A stretch of 64,000 bases of DNA from Phytopseudomonas flavescens (GCF_900100535.1 NZ_FNDG01000008.1:1-64000); one strand, 5' to 3'. Positions 51,073 to 60,829 are shown, numbered from the stretch's first letter. The notes: generated by a model from the letters alone, not told the origin. Program-made: numbers and translations.

Positions 51073-53475
51073 CTACTGCTTATTCTCCGGCAGGGTCCAG
51101 GCGATGACCGAATCACCCACCTTGGTGCCGAACGAGCCGTGCCCGCCGGCCATCTGTACGACGAACTGCTTACCGGACTTCTCCGAAACGTAGGTCATGG
51201 GCGTGGCCTGACCGCCAGCCGGCAGGCGCCCTTTCCACAGCTCCTTGCCGGTCTTCAGGTCATAGGCGCGCAGGTAGTAGTCCAAGGTGCCGCTCATGAA
51301 AGCCACGCCACCGGCGGTGACGATAGGCCCGCCGAGCGCTGGCGTACCGACCGGGAACGGCAGGCCCAGTGGCGCACTGTCACGGCTTGTACCGTTCTTG
51401 TGCATCCACACCTTCTTCATGGTGCGCAGATCGACGGCCGTCACGTAGCCCCAGGGCGGCGACTGACAGGGCAGGCCGAGCACCGACAGGAAGGGCTGTA
51501 AGCGCACCATGTAGGGCGCTCCCAGATTGGGCTGCAGACCGGTTTCACCACCGCCTCGGCGCTCCTCGGCTTCGACGTCGCTGCGTTTGACCATCTGTGA
51601 GATAAACGCCAGGTAGTTCGGTGCGCCGAACAGCAACTGGCGATTCGGGTCCACCGCCACCGATGGCCAATTGAACACGCCAACGTTACCTGGATAGATC
51701 AGCGAGCCCTGCTGCGATGGCGGAGTGAAGTCGCCTTCGTAACGCAGCTTGCGAAACTGGATGCGGCAGAGCATCTGGTCGATCGGCGTACCCCCCCACA
51801 TGTCGCGCTCACGCAAAGGCTCCTGAGGCGCATAACTAAGGGCCGAGGCAGGCTGGGTGGCTGCGGTGGTGTCGCCGTAGTCGGTGCCCTGGGGCACCGG
51901 CATCTCGTTGACCGGCACGATGGGCTCGCCGGTGCGCCGGTCGAGCACATAGAGATCGCCGCGCTTGGTCGCCTGGATGATCGCCGGCACCTTGCCCTGC
52001 GCGCCGTCGATATCCACCAGGGTCGGCTGCGAGGGCAGGTCGCGGTCCCAGAGATCATGGTGCACGGTCTGAAACTCCCAGCGCACCTTGCCAGTCGCCA
52101 GATCCAGCGCGACCAGGGTGGCCGTGAACCGTTCGGCCAGCTCGTTACGAGGGATCGACCACTGATCCGGGGTCTGGTTGCCCATCGGTAAATACACCAG
52201 CCCCAGCGTCTCGTCCGCGGTGGGAATCGTCCAGACGTTGGGCGTGCTGCGCACATAGGTTTCGCCCAGTGCCAGCGGCCCGGTGGCGTCCGGGTTGCCC
52301 GGATCGAAATTCCACACCAGCTCGCCGGTCTTCACGTCGTACGCGCGGATCACGCCGCCGGGAGAATCCACCGAACCGTTATCGGTGATGGAGCCGCCGA
52401 CGATCACCAGCTTGGCGGTGACCACGGGCGGCGAGGTGGGCAGGTAGACGCCAAGCGCGCCCTCCCCCAGCCCGGCCTTGAGATCGACCGTGCCGGCATC
52501 GCCAAAGTCCTCGCAAGGCTGACCGTCCTCGACATCCAGCGCCATCAGGGTGCCGTCGTTGGTCGGCAGGAACAGGCGCTTTTCACAGCGCGCGGCCGGC
52601 TGGTTGGGTTGCTCAGCCGCACTGGCGCTCGCCGCAGCAGCTGTACCGTCGTGATAGGCCAGACCACGGCAGGTCATATGCTGGTAGTACTCGGCATCCC
52701 GATTGATGCCCGGGTCGAATCGCCAACGCTCCTCGCCCGTGTCCGCATCCAGCGCAATCGCTACGCTATGGGGCGTACAGATAAACAGGGTATTGCCCAC
52801 TTTCAGCGGGGTGACCTGATTGGTCAGCTCATGAGGATCGCCCTCGCCCGGCAAATCCCCGGTATGAAACTCCCAGGCCTTCTCCAGCTTGCCGGCATTT
52901 TCAGGGGTGATCAGATCAGCGGTGGAGTAACGGTCGCCTTGTTTGGAGCCGCCGTAGGCCGGCCATTCGTGAGCCGAGCGCGTGGCCTGCGCCCCGGGTT
53001 CGCCTTGCATCCGCGCCTCGCTGAAACGCTCGCTGAGCACATGATAATCCTGGGTCAACGAATAAAGGGCCATCGCCGCACCGGCGACCACAGCCAACCC
53101 CAGCAGGCCGCTGGAGGCGTCACGCCAACCGCCCTCCCCGCTGACATGACGATTGACGAATGGCAGCACGAGCCACAGCCCGAGCACGCACCAGAGATCG
53201 ATACGCGGTGCCAGTTGCCACCAGTCGAAGCGCACCTCGTACACCGTCCATGCCAGCGTCGCCAGCAACAGCACGCCGTACAACCCGACCGCCGCTCGCT
53301 GCCGTGCGAACAGCAAGCCCGTCACCAGCAACAGTCCCACGCCCGCGAGCAGGTAATACCAGGAGCCGCCCAGGCTCACCAGGTAGCCGCCACCGCCGGC
53401 CATCATCACCCCGAGCAACAGGGTCAGCAGAGCGGTGAGGGTGATACGCAAGGGACGGCGGTCTGGGATGCTCAT
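51073..53475 (-). CDS. gcd: Membrane-bound PQQ-dependent glucose dehydrogenase
   Basis: 800 residues from ATG 53475. The N-terminal ~140 residues hold five membrane helices (for example LTALLTLLLGVMMAGGGGYLV). The periplasmic eight-bladed quinoprotein propeller follows (EWPAYGGSKQGDRYS, WEFHTGDLP, RWEFQTVHHDLWDRDLPSQP, W-motif repeats). It oxidises glucose to gluconolactone in the periplasm, passing electrons to ubiquinone; this acidifies the medium and solubilises phosphate. PQQ synthesis genes are not in the window. An earlier in-frame ATG exists but lacks a ribosome site. Confidence 0.95.
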   Translation of the reverse strand: MSIPDRRPLRITLTALLTLLLGVMMAGGGGYLVSLGGSWYYLLAGVGLLLVTGLLFARQRAAVGLYGVLLLATLAWTVYEVRFDWWQLAPRIDLWCVLGLWLVLPFVNRHVSGEGGWRDASSGLLGLAVVAGAAMALYSLTQDYHVLSERFSEARMQGEPGAQATRSAHEWPAYGGSKQGDRYSTADLITPENAGKLEKAWEFHTGDLPGEGDPHELTNQVTPLKVGNTLFICTPHSVAIALDADTGEERWRFDPGINRDAEYYQHMTCRGLAYHDGTAAAASASAAEQPNQPAARCEKRLFLPTNDGTLMALDVEDGQPCEDFGDAGTVDLKAGLGEGALGVYLPTSPPVVTAKLVIVGGSITDNGSVDSPGGVIRAYDVKTGELVWNFDPGNPDATGPLALGETYVRSTPNVWTIPTADETLGLVYLPMGNQTPDQWSIPRNELAERFTATLVALDLATGKVRWEFQTVHHDLWDRDLPSQPTLVDIDGAQGKVPAIIQATKRGDLYVLDRRTGEPIVPVNEMPVPQGTDYGDTTAATQPASALSYAPQEPLRERDMWGGTPIDQMLCRIQFRKLRYEGDFTPPSQQGSLIYPGNVGVFNWPSVAVDPNRQLLFGAPNYLAFISQMVKRSDVEAEERRGGGETGLQPNLGAPYMVRLQPFLSVLGLPCQSPPWGYVTAVDLRTMKKVWMHKNGTSRDSAPLGLPFPVGTPALGGPIVTAGGVAFMSGTLDYYLRAYDLKTGKELWKGRLPAGGQATPMTYVSEKSGKQFVVQMAGGHGSFGTKVGDSVIAWTLPENKQ

Positions 53476-53660
53476 GGCACGCTCTCGGCGGGTTGATCCA
53501 AGGGTGGACAAATGAAGCCTTCGACAACAGAGACGGGACCAGCCTGCAGTGGATCGAACCGTCGCCTGAAGGGTTCAGTTTTTCCGGCGCCCGGCGGACT
53601 TCGATGCGTATAGCGGATTAGGGCCTGTTAACGCTACCGCGCTTGCCAGCACAGGCCCGA

Positions 53661-54041
53661 TCAGTGCAAAAAAGCCCGATGCGCCACCCCGAAGCGGTCG
53701 GCCAGTTCGGCCAAGCGTTTATCCAGCGTCCACAATTCAGCACCCGGCGTAATGAGCGTGGAGGCCAGCAACGCCAGATCCACCACGCCACAGCCAAGGC
53801 CATAGAGCCTCTCACGCTCGATGAACGCCATCACCTCATCCAGGCCAGCCTGATTGCAGCGCTGCAGCAAGGCCAGGTTGGCCAGGGTCGACACCCTGGG
53901 CGCAGGCGGCGTACCACAGGCGATTTCGGCCAGTACCAGTGGATGCGTCAACACCAGATCGAGCCCGATCAGTTCGACGAGACCGGCATTGCCACGACGA
54001 AAGTGGTCGATCCACACCGAGGTACCCACCAGCACGCTCAT
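53661..54041 (-). CDS. vapC: VapC-type PIN-domain toxin, first catalytic Asp replaced by Gly
   Basis: 126 residues. PIN fold visible: the start SVLVGTSVWIDHFRR, LAEIACGTPP with a conserved Glu, YGLGCGVVDLALLAS with an Asp, and LWTLDKRLAELADRF with another Asp. In nearly all VapC proteins the first strand ends VDTSVW, where that Asp binds the catalytic metal; here the codon reads Gly, so RNase activity is probably lost or weak. Stop-start overlap with vapB (4 bp). It may be a neutralised toxin or a sequencing error at one base. Confidence 0.85.
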   Translation of the reverse strand: MSVLVGTSVWIDHFRRGNAGLVELIGLDLVLTHPLVLAEIACGTPPAPRVSTLANLALLQRCNQAGLDEVMAFIERERLYGLGCGVVDLALLASTLITPGAELWTLDKRLAELADRFGVAHRAFLH

Positions 54042-54244
54042 GAGGAGGCCGGCTCCCCCCGGCGACGCGGTGCCTCCTGGGCCTCGGGCTGGGCGCCCGC
54101 CAGGGCTGCCAGCCGCTTGCCCGCCTGCACCCGGACGAAGGTCTTGAAGGCCTCCCGAAAGATGTCGGCCTTATCCATCCCGGGATCGGCCATCTCCAGC
54201 GCCTTCTCGTACAGGGCATCATCCAGGGTTACTGTGGTGCGCAT
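54038..54244 (-). CDS. vapB: VapB-type antitoxin
   Basis: 68 residues from ATG 54244 (GAGGG seven bases upstream). RTTVTLDDALYEKALEMADPG is the ribbon-helix-helix DNA-binding start, and KADIFREAFKTFVRVQAGKRLAALAG forms the toxin-binding tail. It represses its own promoter and blocks VapC. Direct operon with vapC. Confidence 0.85.
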   Translation of the reverse strand: MRTTVTLDDALYEKALEMADPGMDKADIFREAFKTFVRVQAGKRLAALAGAQPEAQEAPRRRGEPASS

Positions 54245-54666
54245 CATCCAACCCTCATCAAAAGTGATGACAATATGCATCATGATTGATGATTTCCGCA
54301 AGATTTGCCCTTGTCGTGAACCTTACTAGCCGCAGGCGTAATCCGCCGAGCAACTCGCGTTGCGCTACAATTGTCCAGACAGCAGAACACCCCGCGCGAG
54401 GCAGGGTATTGCGAATGCAGCCAGTTTGCCTTAAGCGATGGATACGCTCCGGGCTTCGCCCTCATAAGGTTATCCACCATATCGCGATAAGCGCATAAGG
54501 CGTATTCGTCGCACAATTTACCGAAGACTAGACTGAAAAAAGTCACGTGAAGCTCAGGACGCTTTGCTTCGGCGTCTGAAGCAGCAGATTAAACGGTGGA
54601 TTTACGCCTCGCACCTCCATCATAAAATTGATTCGTCTTACAGCATCAACTCCTTTCACGCTTTGG
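54245..54666. other. Intergenic gap, possible repeat debris, no gene recognised
   Basis: About 420 bases between vapB and the pilin accessory gene. CGTAATCCGCCG near 54340 resembles Pseudomonas repeated extragenic sequence. Composition becomes AT-richer toward 54600, where the pilin-linked island begins. No ORF with credible coding character. Confidence 0.4.
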
Positions 54667-55440
54667 TTACCACCCATCCAAGGGTAGATATGATCTGGGC
54701 CTGCCATCTTCAACTGATACGAGAACAATCCAATCGTTACGATTACCCGAAGACAAAGGTAGGTAACCAAGCTGATCCTCAGAGACACCTGTATAGGCGA
54801 CCGCTGACTTTATGAGATCCCGTTGACCAGGGTATTTCAATAGCAATTCAGAGATTTTCTTCGACTTAGCTATAACTTGAGAAACCTGCGTATCGAACTC
54901 TACCCAACGACTAGGCCGAAAAGCAGGGGGCAGACCATCTAATGCCAATCTAATACTACTCAAGAAATCAGCATCAGAAGGAGATAATAGCTTCGTACCA
55001 ATGAGCTTCGGCCCTGAAAAGCTGAATTTTTGCATATCTTTAGAAGCAGACTGAATAGCAGAAATCTGTACATCAGGCAAACTTACAACCCTAAACTGAT
55101 CGCCTTCAAACGCCAAAAACACAGGCCTCGCTTGCGCGATAGAAAACAACCCATAGGACAAAGCACATAACTGTAGAAAAAATATAACCCCAAGATCGAA
55201 ACGCAACTCCTTCCTTGGCTTAGCTGGATTAAAAATTAAAAATGTCAGCAAGGGCCCACACACCACATCTACAAGCACAATCAATGCAAACAAATGTGCC
55301 CCCCCTGCTAATTCTGAGTAGGGAAATTGGTACCACAGACCATAGACCAACGCAAAACATAAGATAGCAATGAGTGCGCTGACCAATAGATGCAATAAAC
55401 TAGCAAACGCAGCAGAACGCAGCCTTAGAGGCTTAGCCAT
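54667..55440 (-). CDS. TfpZ/TfpX-type pilin accessory protein
   Basis: 257 residues, distinctly AT-rich compared with neighbours. Three N-terminal membrane helices (LLHLLVSALIAILCFALVYGLW; LFALIVLVDVVCGPLLTFLIF; GVIFFLQLCALSYGLFSI) precede a periplasmic domain ending YLPLDGW. VVCGPLLTFLIFN is a hallmark of the TfpZ/TfpX proteins encoded beside certain pilA alleles in Pseudomonas, where they affect pilus assembly or retraction. It follows pilA on the same strand, separated by a terminator hairpin. Confidence 0.85.
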   Translation of the reverse strand: MAKPLRLRSAAFASLLHLLVSALIAILCFALVYGLWYQFPYSELAGGAHLFALIVLVDVVCGPLLTFLIFNPAKPRKELRFDLGVIFFLQLCALSYGLFSIAQARPVFLAFEGDQFRVVSLPDVQISAIQSASKDMQKFSFSGPKLIGTKLLSPSDADFLSSIRLALDGLPPAFRPSRWVEFDTQVSQVIAKSKKISELLLKYPGQRDLIKSAVAYTGVSEDQLGYLPLSSGNRNDWIVLVSVEDGRPRSYLPLDGW

Positions 55441-55452
55441 AATGGCATCCCA

Positions 55453-55476
55453 AAAAAGGCGCCGAAGCGCCTTTTT
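55453..55476. terminator. Bidirectional terminator between pilA and tfpZ-like gene
   Basis: AAAAAGGCGC / GCGCCTTTTT, a 10-bp stem with a CGAA loop, directly downstream of pilA. It would make pilA mostly monocistronic, with limited read-through into the accessory gene. Confidence 0.85.
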
Positions 55477-55488
55477 AAAGCTAGGTAA

Positions 55489-55992
55489 TTACTTACACTC
55501 TGCAGGAGCAAAGCGCGCGGGCAGAGTACCAGCCGCAGTGCCAGCAAAACCTGCAGCTGCAGCACCAGTTGCCATACAACGCCACGAAACTGCTTCAGCC
55601 GGCGGAGTAAAAGCAGCGGTACCTACAGGCAAAATTGTACCTACCGGAGCATTTGGGGTAAGAATCAAAGTGCCACCACCAGCAGCAGCTGTGGTCGTGA
55701 TGGTAATAACACCTGTAGCAGGCGTAATTGCCACACTGGTGGTATTTCGTGTAGCAGTCGGACTGGTATATCCCGTGTTGTAACCGGCAGCATTGGCCCC
55801 CGGATTACCCGAAGATAGTACGTCAGCAACGTTAATTTTAGCAGCAGCAGCCAAATTTAAACCTTCAGTCACACGTGCGCGAGTGGTGTAATCCTGGTAA
55901 GCAGGCAGCGCAACAGCTGCCAGAATACCGATGATGGCAACAACGATCATCAGTTCAATCAGGGTAAAACCCTTTTGCATTTGAGGTTTCAT
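55489..55992 (-). CDS. pilA: Type IV major pilin
   Basis: 167 residues from ATG 55992 (a second ATG at 55980 also leaves a valid leader). The prepilin leader ends in MQKG, and PilD would cut before Phe and methylate it; then [30 protein letters not shown] forms the N-terminal helix. The C-terminal part is Ala/Gly/Thr-rich, with two cysteines (WRCMATG and PAECK) for the disulfide-bonded loop. It polymerises into the pilus for twitching motility and adhesion. Divergent from pilBCD. A sigma-54-like promoter lies upstream. Confidence 0.95.
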   Translation of the reverse strand: MKPQMQKGFTLIELMIVVAIIGILAAVALPAYQDYTTRARVTEGLNLAAAAKINVADVLSSGNPGANAAGYNTGYTSPTATRNTTSVAITPATGVITITTTAAAGGGTLILTPNAPVGTILPVGTAAFTPPAEAVSWRCMATGAAAAGFAGTAAGTLPARFAPAECK

Positions 55993-56040
55993 ATAACTCT
56001 CCAATAATTGAGTGTTAGGCAGACAGCCTGGACATGACAT

Positions 56041-56056
56041 AGCAGCAAGCATGCCA
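56041..56056 (-). promoter_or_regulatory. Sigma-54-like promoter of pilA
   Basis: On the minus strand, TGGCAT-GCTTG-CTGC matches the -24/-12 consensus TGGCAC-N5-TTGC at most positions with the correct GG-N10-GC spacing, about 50 bases before the start codon. Pseudomonas pilA is known to be RpoN-dependent. Match seen; function inferred. Confidence 0.65.
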
Positions 56057-56250
56057 ACTCTATCGAAGTCCTGCCATACCCCACAGAGTAGCGAACTGTT
56101 TCAACAGCAGCCATCAAGCATCCATCACATGCCACCCACAGCCATCAAATCTTTCGCACCTTCTGACATTTTTCGTCACATCCATACTGGCCGTTTGGCA
56201 GCCCCACCCATCTGCGCTATAACGCACCCATTCGATGGTGTGAGGTGCCC

Positions 56251-57957
56251 ATGAGCGACAATATTCCCCTTTCCGGCCTGGCCAAGCAGATAGTGCTCGC
56301 CGAACTGCTGGACGAGAAAGCCGCTCAGCAGGCACAGGCACAGGCCAAGCGCAACAAGCTGTCGTTGGTGCATTACCTGGCGCAGAACAGGCTGGTGAAG
56401 GGTCGCGCGTTGATGGAGCTGGCGGCAGACCAATTCGGCGTGGCCTATATCGATCTGCATGCGGTGGACAAGGACAGTCAGCCCAAGGATCTGGTCAGCG
56501 AAAAACTGGTGCGCCAACACCGGGTGCTGCCGCTCTGGCGGCGCGGCAACAAGTTGTTCGTGGGCATCTCCGATCCGTCCAATCACCAGGCGGTCACCGA
56601 TATCCAGTTCAGTACCGGCCTGTCCACCGAAGCGCTGCTGGTGGAAGACGACAAACTGAGCGATGCCATCGACAAACTCTTCGATACCGGGCACAGCGGT
56701 TTGGAGGATCTGGCCGATGTGGATCTCGATGGCCTGGAGACAGAATCCGCCAACGACGACAAGAAGATCAACGACGGCAGCGGCCAGGACGCCGATGATG
56801 CCCCGGTAGTACGCTTCGTCAACAAGATGCTGCTCGATGCGATCAAGGGCGGCTCCTCCGACCTGCATTTCGAGCCCTATGAAAAGAGCTACCGCGTACG
56901 CTTTCGTACCGACGGCATCCTGCATGAAACCTCACGCCCGCCCATCCAGCTGGCGCCGCGTATCGCTGCGCGCCTCAAAGTCATGGCAGGGCTGGACATC
57001 TCCGAGCGGCGCAAGCCGCAGGATGGCCGTATCAAGATGCGGATATCCAAGAGCAAGGCCATCGATTTCCGGGTCAACACCCTGCCCACCTTGTGGGGCG
57101 AGAAGATCGTGATGCGGATCCTCGACCCCACCAGCGCACAAATGGGCATCGACGCGCTGGGGTATGAGGAGAGCCAGAAAGACCTGTATATGGCTGCGCT
57201 CAAACAGCCCCAGGGGATGATTCTGGTGACCGGCCCCACGGGTTCGGGCAAGACCGTGTCCCTGTATACCGGCCTGAACATCCTCAATACCCCGGATGTG
57301 AACATTTCCACAGCCGAAGACCCGGTGGAGATCAACCTCGAAGGCATCAACCAGGTCAACGTCAACCCCAAGCAGGGCATGGATTTCACCCAGGCACTGC
57401 GCGCCTTCCTGCGTCAGGATCCGGACATCATCATGGTCGGCGAGATCCGCGACCTGGACACCGCCTCCATCGCCATCAAAGCGGCTCAGACGGGGCATAT
57501 GGTGATGTCCACGCTGCACACCAACAGCGCTGCGGAGACCCTCACCCGCCTGCGCAACATGGGTGTTCCTTCCTTTAACATCGCCACCTCGGTCAACCTG
57601 ATCATTGCCCAGCGCCTGGCACGCAAGCTGTGCAGCCATTGCAAGAAAGAGATGCCGATTCCTGACGAGGCGCTGCTGGAAGAAGGCTTCCCGCGAGAGC
57701 AGCTCGGTACCTTCAAGCTCTACGGTCCGGTTGGCTGTGAAAATTGCAAGGGCGGATACAAGGGCCGTGTCGGGATTTATGAAGTGGTTAAAAACACGCC
57801 AAGCCTGCAGCGGATTATCATGGAAGAAGGCAACTCCATCGATATTGCCGCGCAAATGCGCAAAGACGGCTTCAATGACCTGCGTACCTCGGCGCTGCTG
57901 AAGGCCATGCAAGGCGTGACCAGCCTCGAGGAAGTCAACCGCGTGACCAAGGATTAA
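56251..57957 (+). CDS. pilB: Type IV pilus assembly ATPase PilB
   Basis: 568 residues from ATG 56251 (GAGGT upstream). N-terminal MshEN-type domain (residues 1-150), then the ATPase core: Walker A GPTGSGKTVSLYTG, Asp box TAEDPVEINLEGINQVNV, Walker B DPDIIMVGEIRD, His box TLHTNSAAETLTRL. The tetracysteine zinc site reads CSHCKKE...CENCKGGYKGR. It powers pilus extension at the inner membrane. First gene of pilB-pilC-pilD. Confidence 0.96.
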   Translation: MSDNIPLSGLAKQIVLAELLDEKAAQQAQAQAKRNKLSLVHYLAQNRLVKGRALMELAADQFGVAYIDLHAVDKDSQPKDLVSEKLVRQHRVLPLWRRGNKLFVGISDPSNHQAVTDIQFSTGLSTEALLVEDDKLSDAIDKLFDTGHSGLEDLADVDLDGLETESANDDKKINDGSGQDADDAPVVRFVNKMLLDAIKGGSSDLHFEPYEKSYRVRFRTDGILHETSRPPIQLAPRIAARLKVMAGLDISERRKPQDGRIKMRISKSKAIDFRVNTLPTLWGEKIVMRILDPTSAQMGIDALGYEESQKDLYMAALKQPQGMILVTGPTGSGKTVSLYTGLNILNTPDVNISTAEDPVEINLEGINQVNVNPKQGMDFTQALRAFLRQDPDIIMVGEIRDLDTASIAIKAAQTGHMVMSTLHTNSAAETLTRLRNMGVPSFNIATSVNLIIAQRLARKLCSHCKKEMPIPDEALLEEGFPREQLGTFKLYGPVGCENCKGGYKGRVGIYEVVKNTPSLQRIIMEEGNSIDIAAQMRKDGFNDLRTSALLKAMQGVTSLEEVNRVTKD

Positions 57958-57959
57958 CC

Positions 57960-59180
57960 ATGGCAGCAGCAAAGGCAGCGAAGACCAGCACGTTCGTCTG
58001 GGAAGGCAAGGATCGAAAAGGATCCGTGGTCAAGGGCGAGCTGAGCGGGCAGAACCCCGCGCTGGTCAAGGCGCAGCTGCGCAAACAGGGCATCAACCCG
58101 ACCAAGGTACGCAAGAAAGGCATTTCGCTGTTCGGTGACGGCAAAAAGATCAAACCGATGGATATCGCTTTGTTCGCCCGGCAGATGGCGACCATGATGA
58201 AGGCCGGCGTACCGCTGCTGCAGTCTTTCGACATCATCGCCGACGGCCTGGAAAACCCGAACATGCGCAAACTGGTCGACGAGCTCAAACAGCACGTGGC
58301 GGCGGGTAACAGCTTCGCTGCCGCGCTGCGCACGAAACCTCAGTATTTCGACGACCTGTTCTGCAACCTGGTGGAGGCAGGTGAGCAGTCGGGGGCGCTG
58401 GAAACGCTGCTGGACCGGGTGGCGACCTACAAGGAAAAGACCGAGGCACTGAAGGCCAAGATCAGGAAAGCGATGAATTACCCCATCGCGGTAGTCGCCG
58501 TCGCGGTGATCGTCACCTGTATCTTGCTGATCAAGGTGGTACCGCAGTTCCAGGATGTCTTCTCGAGTTTCGGCGCTGAACTGCCCGCTTTTACGCTTTT
58601 CGTCATTGGGTTATCTGAAGCGCTTCAGGAATGGTGGTTTATCGTCCTGATTGCCATGGTCGCTGCCGGCTATGCGTTCAGCCAGGCCAAGCAGCGCTCG
58701 GAGAAATTCCGTGACGGGCTGGACCGGACGATCCTGAAGGCGCCCGTGGTCGGCAACATCGTTTACAAGTCGTCGGTGGCACGCTATGCCCGTACGTTGT
58801 CCACCACCTTCGCTGCCGGTGTTCCCCTGGTCGAAGCCTTGGACTCGGTGGCCGGGGCCACCGGCAACGTGGTGTTCCGTAACGCGGTCAACAGGGTCAA
58901 GCAAGACGTCACCAGCGGCATGCAGTTGAACTTCTCCATGCGCTCGACCCATGTATTTCCGGCGATGGCGGTACAGATGACCGCCATCGGCGAAGAGTCC
59001 GGTGCGCTGGACAGCATGCTCGACAAAGTGGCCAGCTACTACGAAGCGGAGGTGGACAACGCGGTGGATGGTCTCACGGCGCTGATGGAACCACTGATCA
59101 TGTCGGTACTCGGCGTACTGGTCGGCGGCCTGATCATCGCCATGTACTTGCCAATCTTCCAACTGGGTAACGTTGTCTAA
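57960..59180 (+). CDS. pilC: Type IV pilus inner-membrane platform protein PilC
   Basis: 406 residues. Two T2SF repeats (residues ~75-195 and ~280-400) with the GxP-type helices MDIALFARQMATMMKAGVPL and VARYARTLSTTFAAGVPLVEAL. Membrane helices include YPIAVVAVAVIVTCILLIKVV and the C-terminal LIMSVLGVLVGGLIIAMYLPI. It links the PilB motor to pilin insertion. Two bases after pilB. Confidence 0.96.
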   Translation: MAAAKAAKTSTFVWEGKDRKGSVVKGELSGQNPALVKAQLRKQGINPTKVRKKGISLFGDGKKIKPMDIALFARQMATMMKAGVPLLQSFDIIADGLENPNMRKLVDELKQHVAAGNSFAAALRTKPQYFDDLFCNLVEAGEQSGALETLLDRVATYKEKTEALKAKIRKAMNYPIAVVAVAVIVTCILLIKVVPQFQDVFSSFGAELPAFTLFVIGLSEALQEWWFIVLIAMVAAGYAFSQAKQRSEKFRDGLDRTILKAPVVGNIVYKSSVARYARTLSTTFAAGVPLVEALDSVAGATGNVVFRNAVNRVKQDVTSGMQLNFSMRSTHVFPAMAVQMTAIGEESGALDSMLDKVASYYEAEVDNAVDGLTALMEPLIMSVLGVLVGGLIIAMYLPIFQLGNVV

Positions 59181-59183
59181 CCC

Positions 59184-60056
59184 ATGACCATCATCGACTT
59201 TCTGGCCGGCAATACGCCGGCCTTTGTTTTCTGCACGTTAGTTATCGGCGTACTGGTCGGCAGCTTCCTCAACGTGGTGATCCACCGCGTACCCAAGATG
59301 ATGTTTCACGACTGGCGCGTTCAGGCGCGCGAGGTGCTGCAGTTGCCGGCAGAGCCCGAGGGTGAAACCTACAACCTGGTACTGCCTCACTCCAGCTGCC
59401 CGCACTGCAGGCACGAGATCCGCCCCTGGGAAAACATCCCGGTGGTCAGTTACCTGTTTCTGCGCGGCCACTGTTCCGGCTGCAAGGCGAAGATAAGCCT
59501 GCGCTACCCGCTGGTCGAACTGGGGTGCGGGCTGCTGTCGGCTTATGTCGCCTGGCATTTCGGTTTCGGCTGGCAGACGGCGGCGATGCTGGTACTGGCC
59601 TGGGGTTTGCTGGCCATGAGCCTGATCGATGTCGACCACCAGCTCCTGCCGGATTCGCTGGTACTGCCGCTTTTGTGGCTGGGCCTGATCGCCAACCACT
59701 TCGGGCTCTTCACCAGCCTCGACGCGGCCCTGTGGGGAGCGGTCGCGGGGTATCTGAGCCTGTGGTCGGTGTTCTGGCTGTTCAAGTTGGCCACCGGCAA
59801 GGAAGGCATGGGCTACGGCGACTTCAAATTGCTGGCCATGATCGGTGCCTGGGGCGGCTGGCAGACTCTGCCGCTGACCATCTTGCTGTCGTCGGTGGTC
59901 GGTGCCGTGCTGGGTGTGATCATGTTGCGCATTCGCGACGCGAGTGCCAGCACACCGATTCCCTTCGGTCCTTACCTGGCCATTGCAGGGTTTATCGCAC
60001 TGCTGTGGGGCAAGCGGATTACCGACGGCTATTTGCAGTTTGCGGGGTTCCATTAA
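59184..60056 (+). CDS. pilD: Prepilin peptidase / N-methyltransferase PilD
   Basis: 290 residues. Eight membrane helices. Zinc tetracysteine CPHCRHEI...CSGCKAKI in the cytoplasmic loop, and the two aspartic protease residues are in SLIDVDHQLLPD and GYGDFKLLAMIGAWGG. It cuts the prepilin leader and methylates the new N-terminal Phe; it also serves type II secretion pseudopilins. Third gene of the pil operon. Confidence 0.96.
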   Translation: MTIIDFLAGNTPAFVFCTLVIGVLVGSFLNVVIHRVPKMMFHDWRVQAREVLQLPAEPEGETYNLVLPHSSCPHCRHEIRPWENIPVVSYLFLRGHCSGCKAKISLRYPLVELGCGLLSAYVAWHFGFGWQTAAMLVLAWGLLAMSLIDVDHQLLPDSLVLPLLWLGLIANHFGLFTSLDAALWGAVAGYLSLWSVFWLFKLATGKEGMGYGDFKLLAMIGAWGGWQTLPLTILLSSVVGAVLGVIMLRIRDASASTPIPFGPYLAIAGFIALLWGKRITDGYLQFAGFH

Positions 60057-60179
60057 CGCCCTGGGTAACGCTGTGCTCAACCCTGGCGCATGGCAAGCGG
60101 GCTCCCCTTGTTCGATGCCCGCTTTTCTGCTGGATGGCCTTGCAGAGCCGAGGTTTTCGCCACAGGCACATCACTGCCT

Positions 60180-60185
60180 TATAAT
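60180..60185 (+). promoter_or_regulatory. -10 box of the coaE promoter
   Basis: A perfect TATAAT, 36 bases before the coaE start; -35 weak (TTCGCC region). Confidence 0.5.
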
Positions 60186-60220
60186 GCGCGCCCTCTTGAT
60201 CACACGGGCACGCGCACACC

Positions 60221-60829
60221 ATGAAACCCTGGACGCTCGGCCTTACCGGCGGTATCGGCAGCGGCAAGAGCGCCGTTGCCGAGCATTTCGTCGAACTGGG
60301 TGTGGACCTGATCGATGCCGATCAGGCCGCTCGCTGGGTCGTCGAGCCGGGGCGCCCGGCCCTGGCGACCATTGCCGAACACTTCGGCGCACAAGTCCTG
60401 CAGGCAGATGGCCGACTGAATCGCTCCGCGTTACGCGCGCAGATCTTTGCCGACCCCCAGCGACGCCGCTGGCTGGAAAACCTGCTGCATCCGTTGATCG
60501 CCCAGGAAGTCGCGCGGTTTCTGGAAAACGCCCAATCGCCTTATGCGATCCTGGTTTCCCCGCTGCTGATCGAATCCGGGCAATACAAACTGACGCAACG
60601 CGTGCTGGTGGTCGACGTGCCCGAGCCGCTTCAGATCGAGCGCACCATGCGCCGCGATCAGTTGTCAGCCGAACAGGTGCAGGCGATTCTGGCCGTTCAG
60701 GCCACGCGCGACGAGCGCCTGCGCCATGCCGATGACGTGCTGAGCAATGACCGCGACCTGGCCTGGCTCAGACGCGAGGTCGAGCGCCTGCACGCCTTTT
60801 ACCTGACCTTGACTGGAGGCCAACCATGA
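60221..60829 (+). CDS. coaE: Dephospho-CoA kinase
   Basis: 202 residues. P-loop [29 protein letters not shown] with the acceptor Asp, and [16 protein letters not shown] near the lid. It catalyses the last step of coenzyme A synthesis. Overlaps yacG by 4 bp; the pilD-coaE-yacG order is conserved in Pseudomonas. Confidence 0.96.
   Translation: MKPWTLGLTGGIGSGKSAVAEHFVELGVDLIDADQAARWVVEPGRPALATIAEHFGAQVLQADGRLNRSALRAQIFADPQRRRWLENLLHPLIAQEVARFLENAQSPYAILVSPLLIESGQYKLTQRVLVVDVPEPLQIERTMRRDQLSAEQVQAILAVQATRDERLRHADDVLSNDRDLAWLRREVERLHAFYLTLTGGQP

Noticed and set aside
54543..54788. 81-codon minus-strand open frame overlapping the end of the pilin accessory gene
   Set aside because: It overlaps the accessory gene in another frame, with no ribosome site or recognisable domain.
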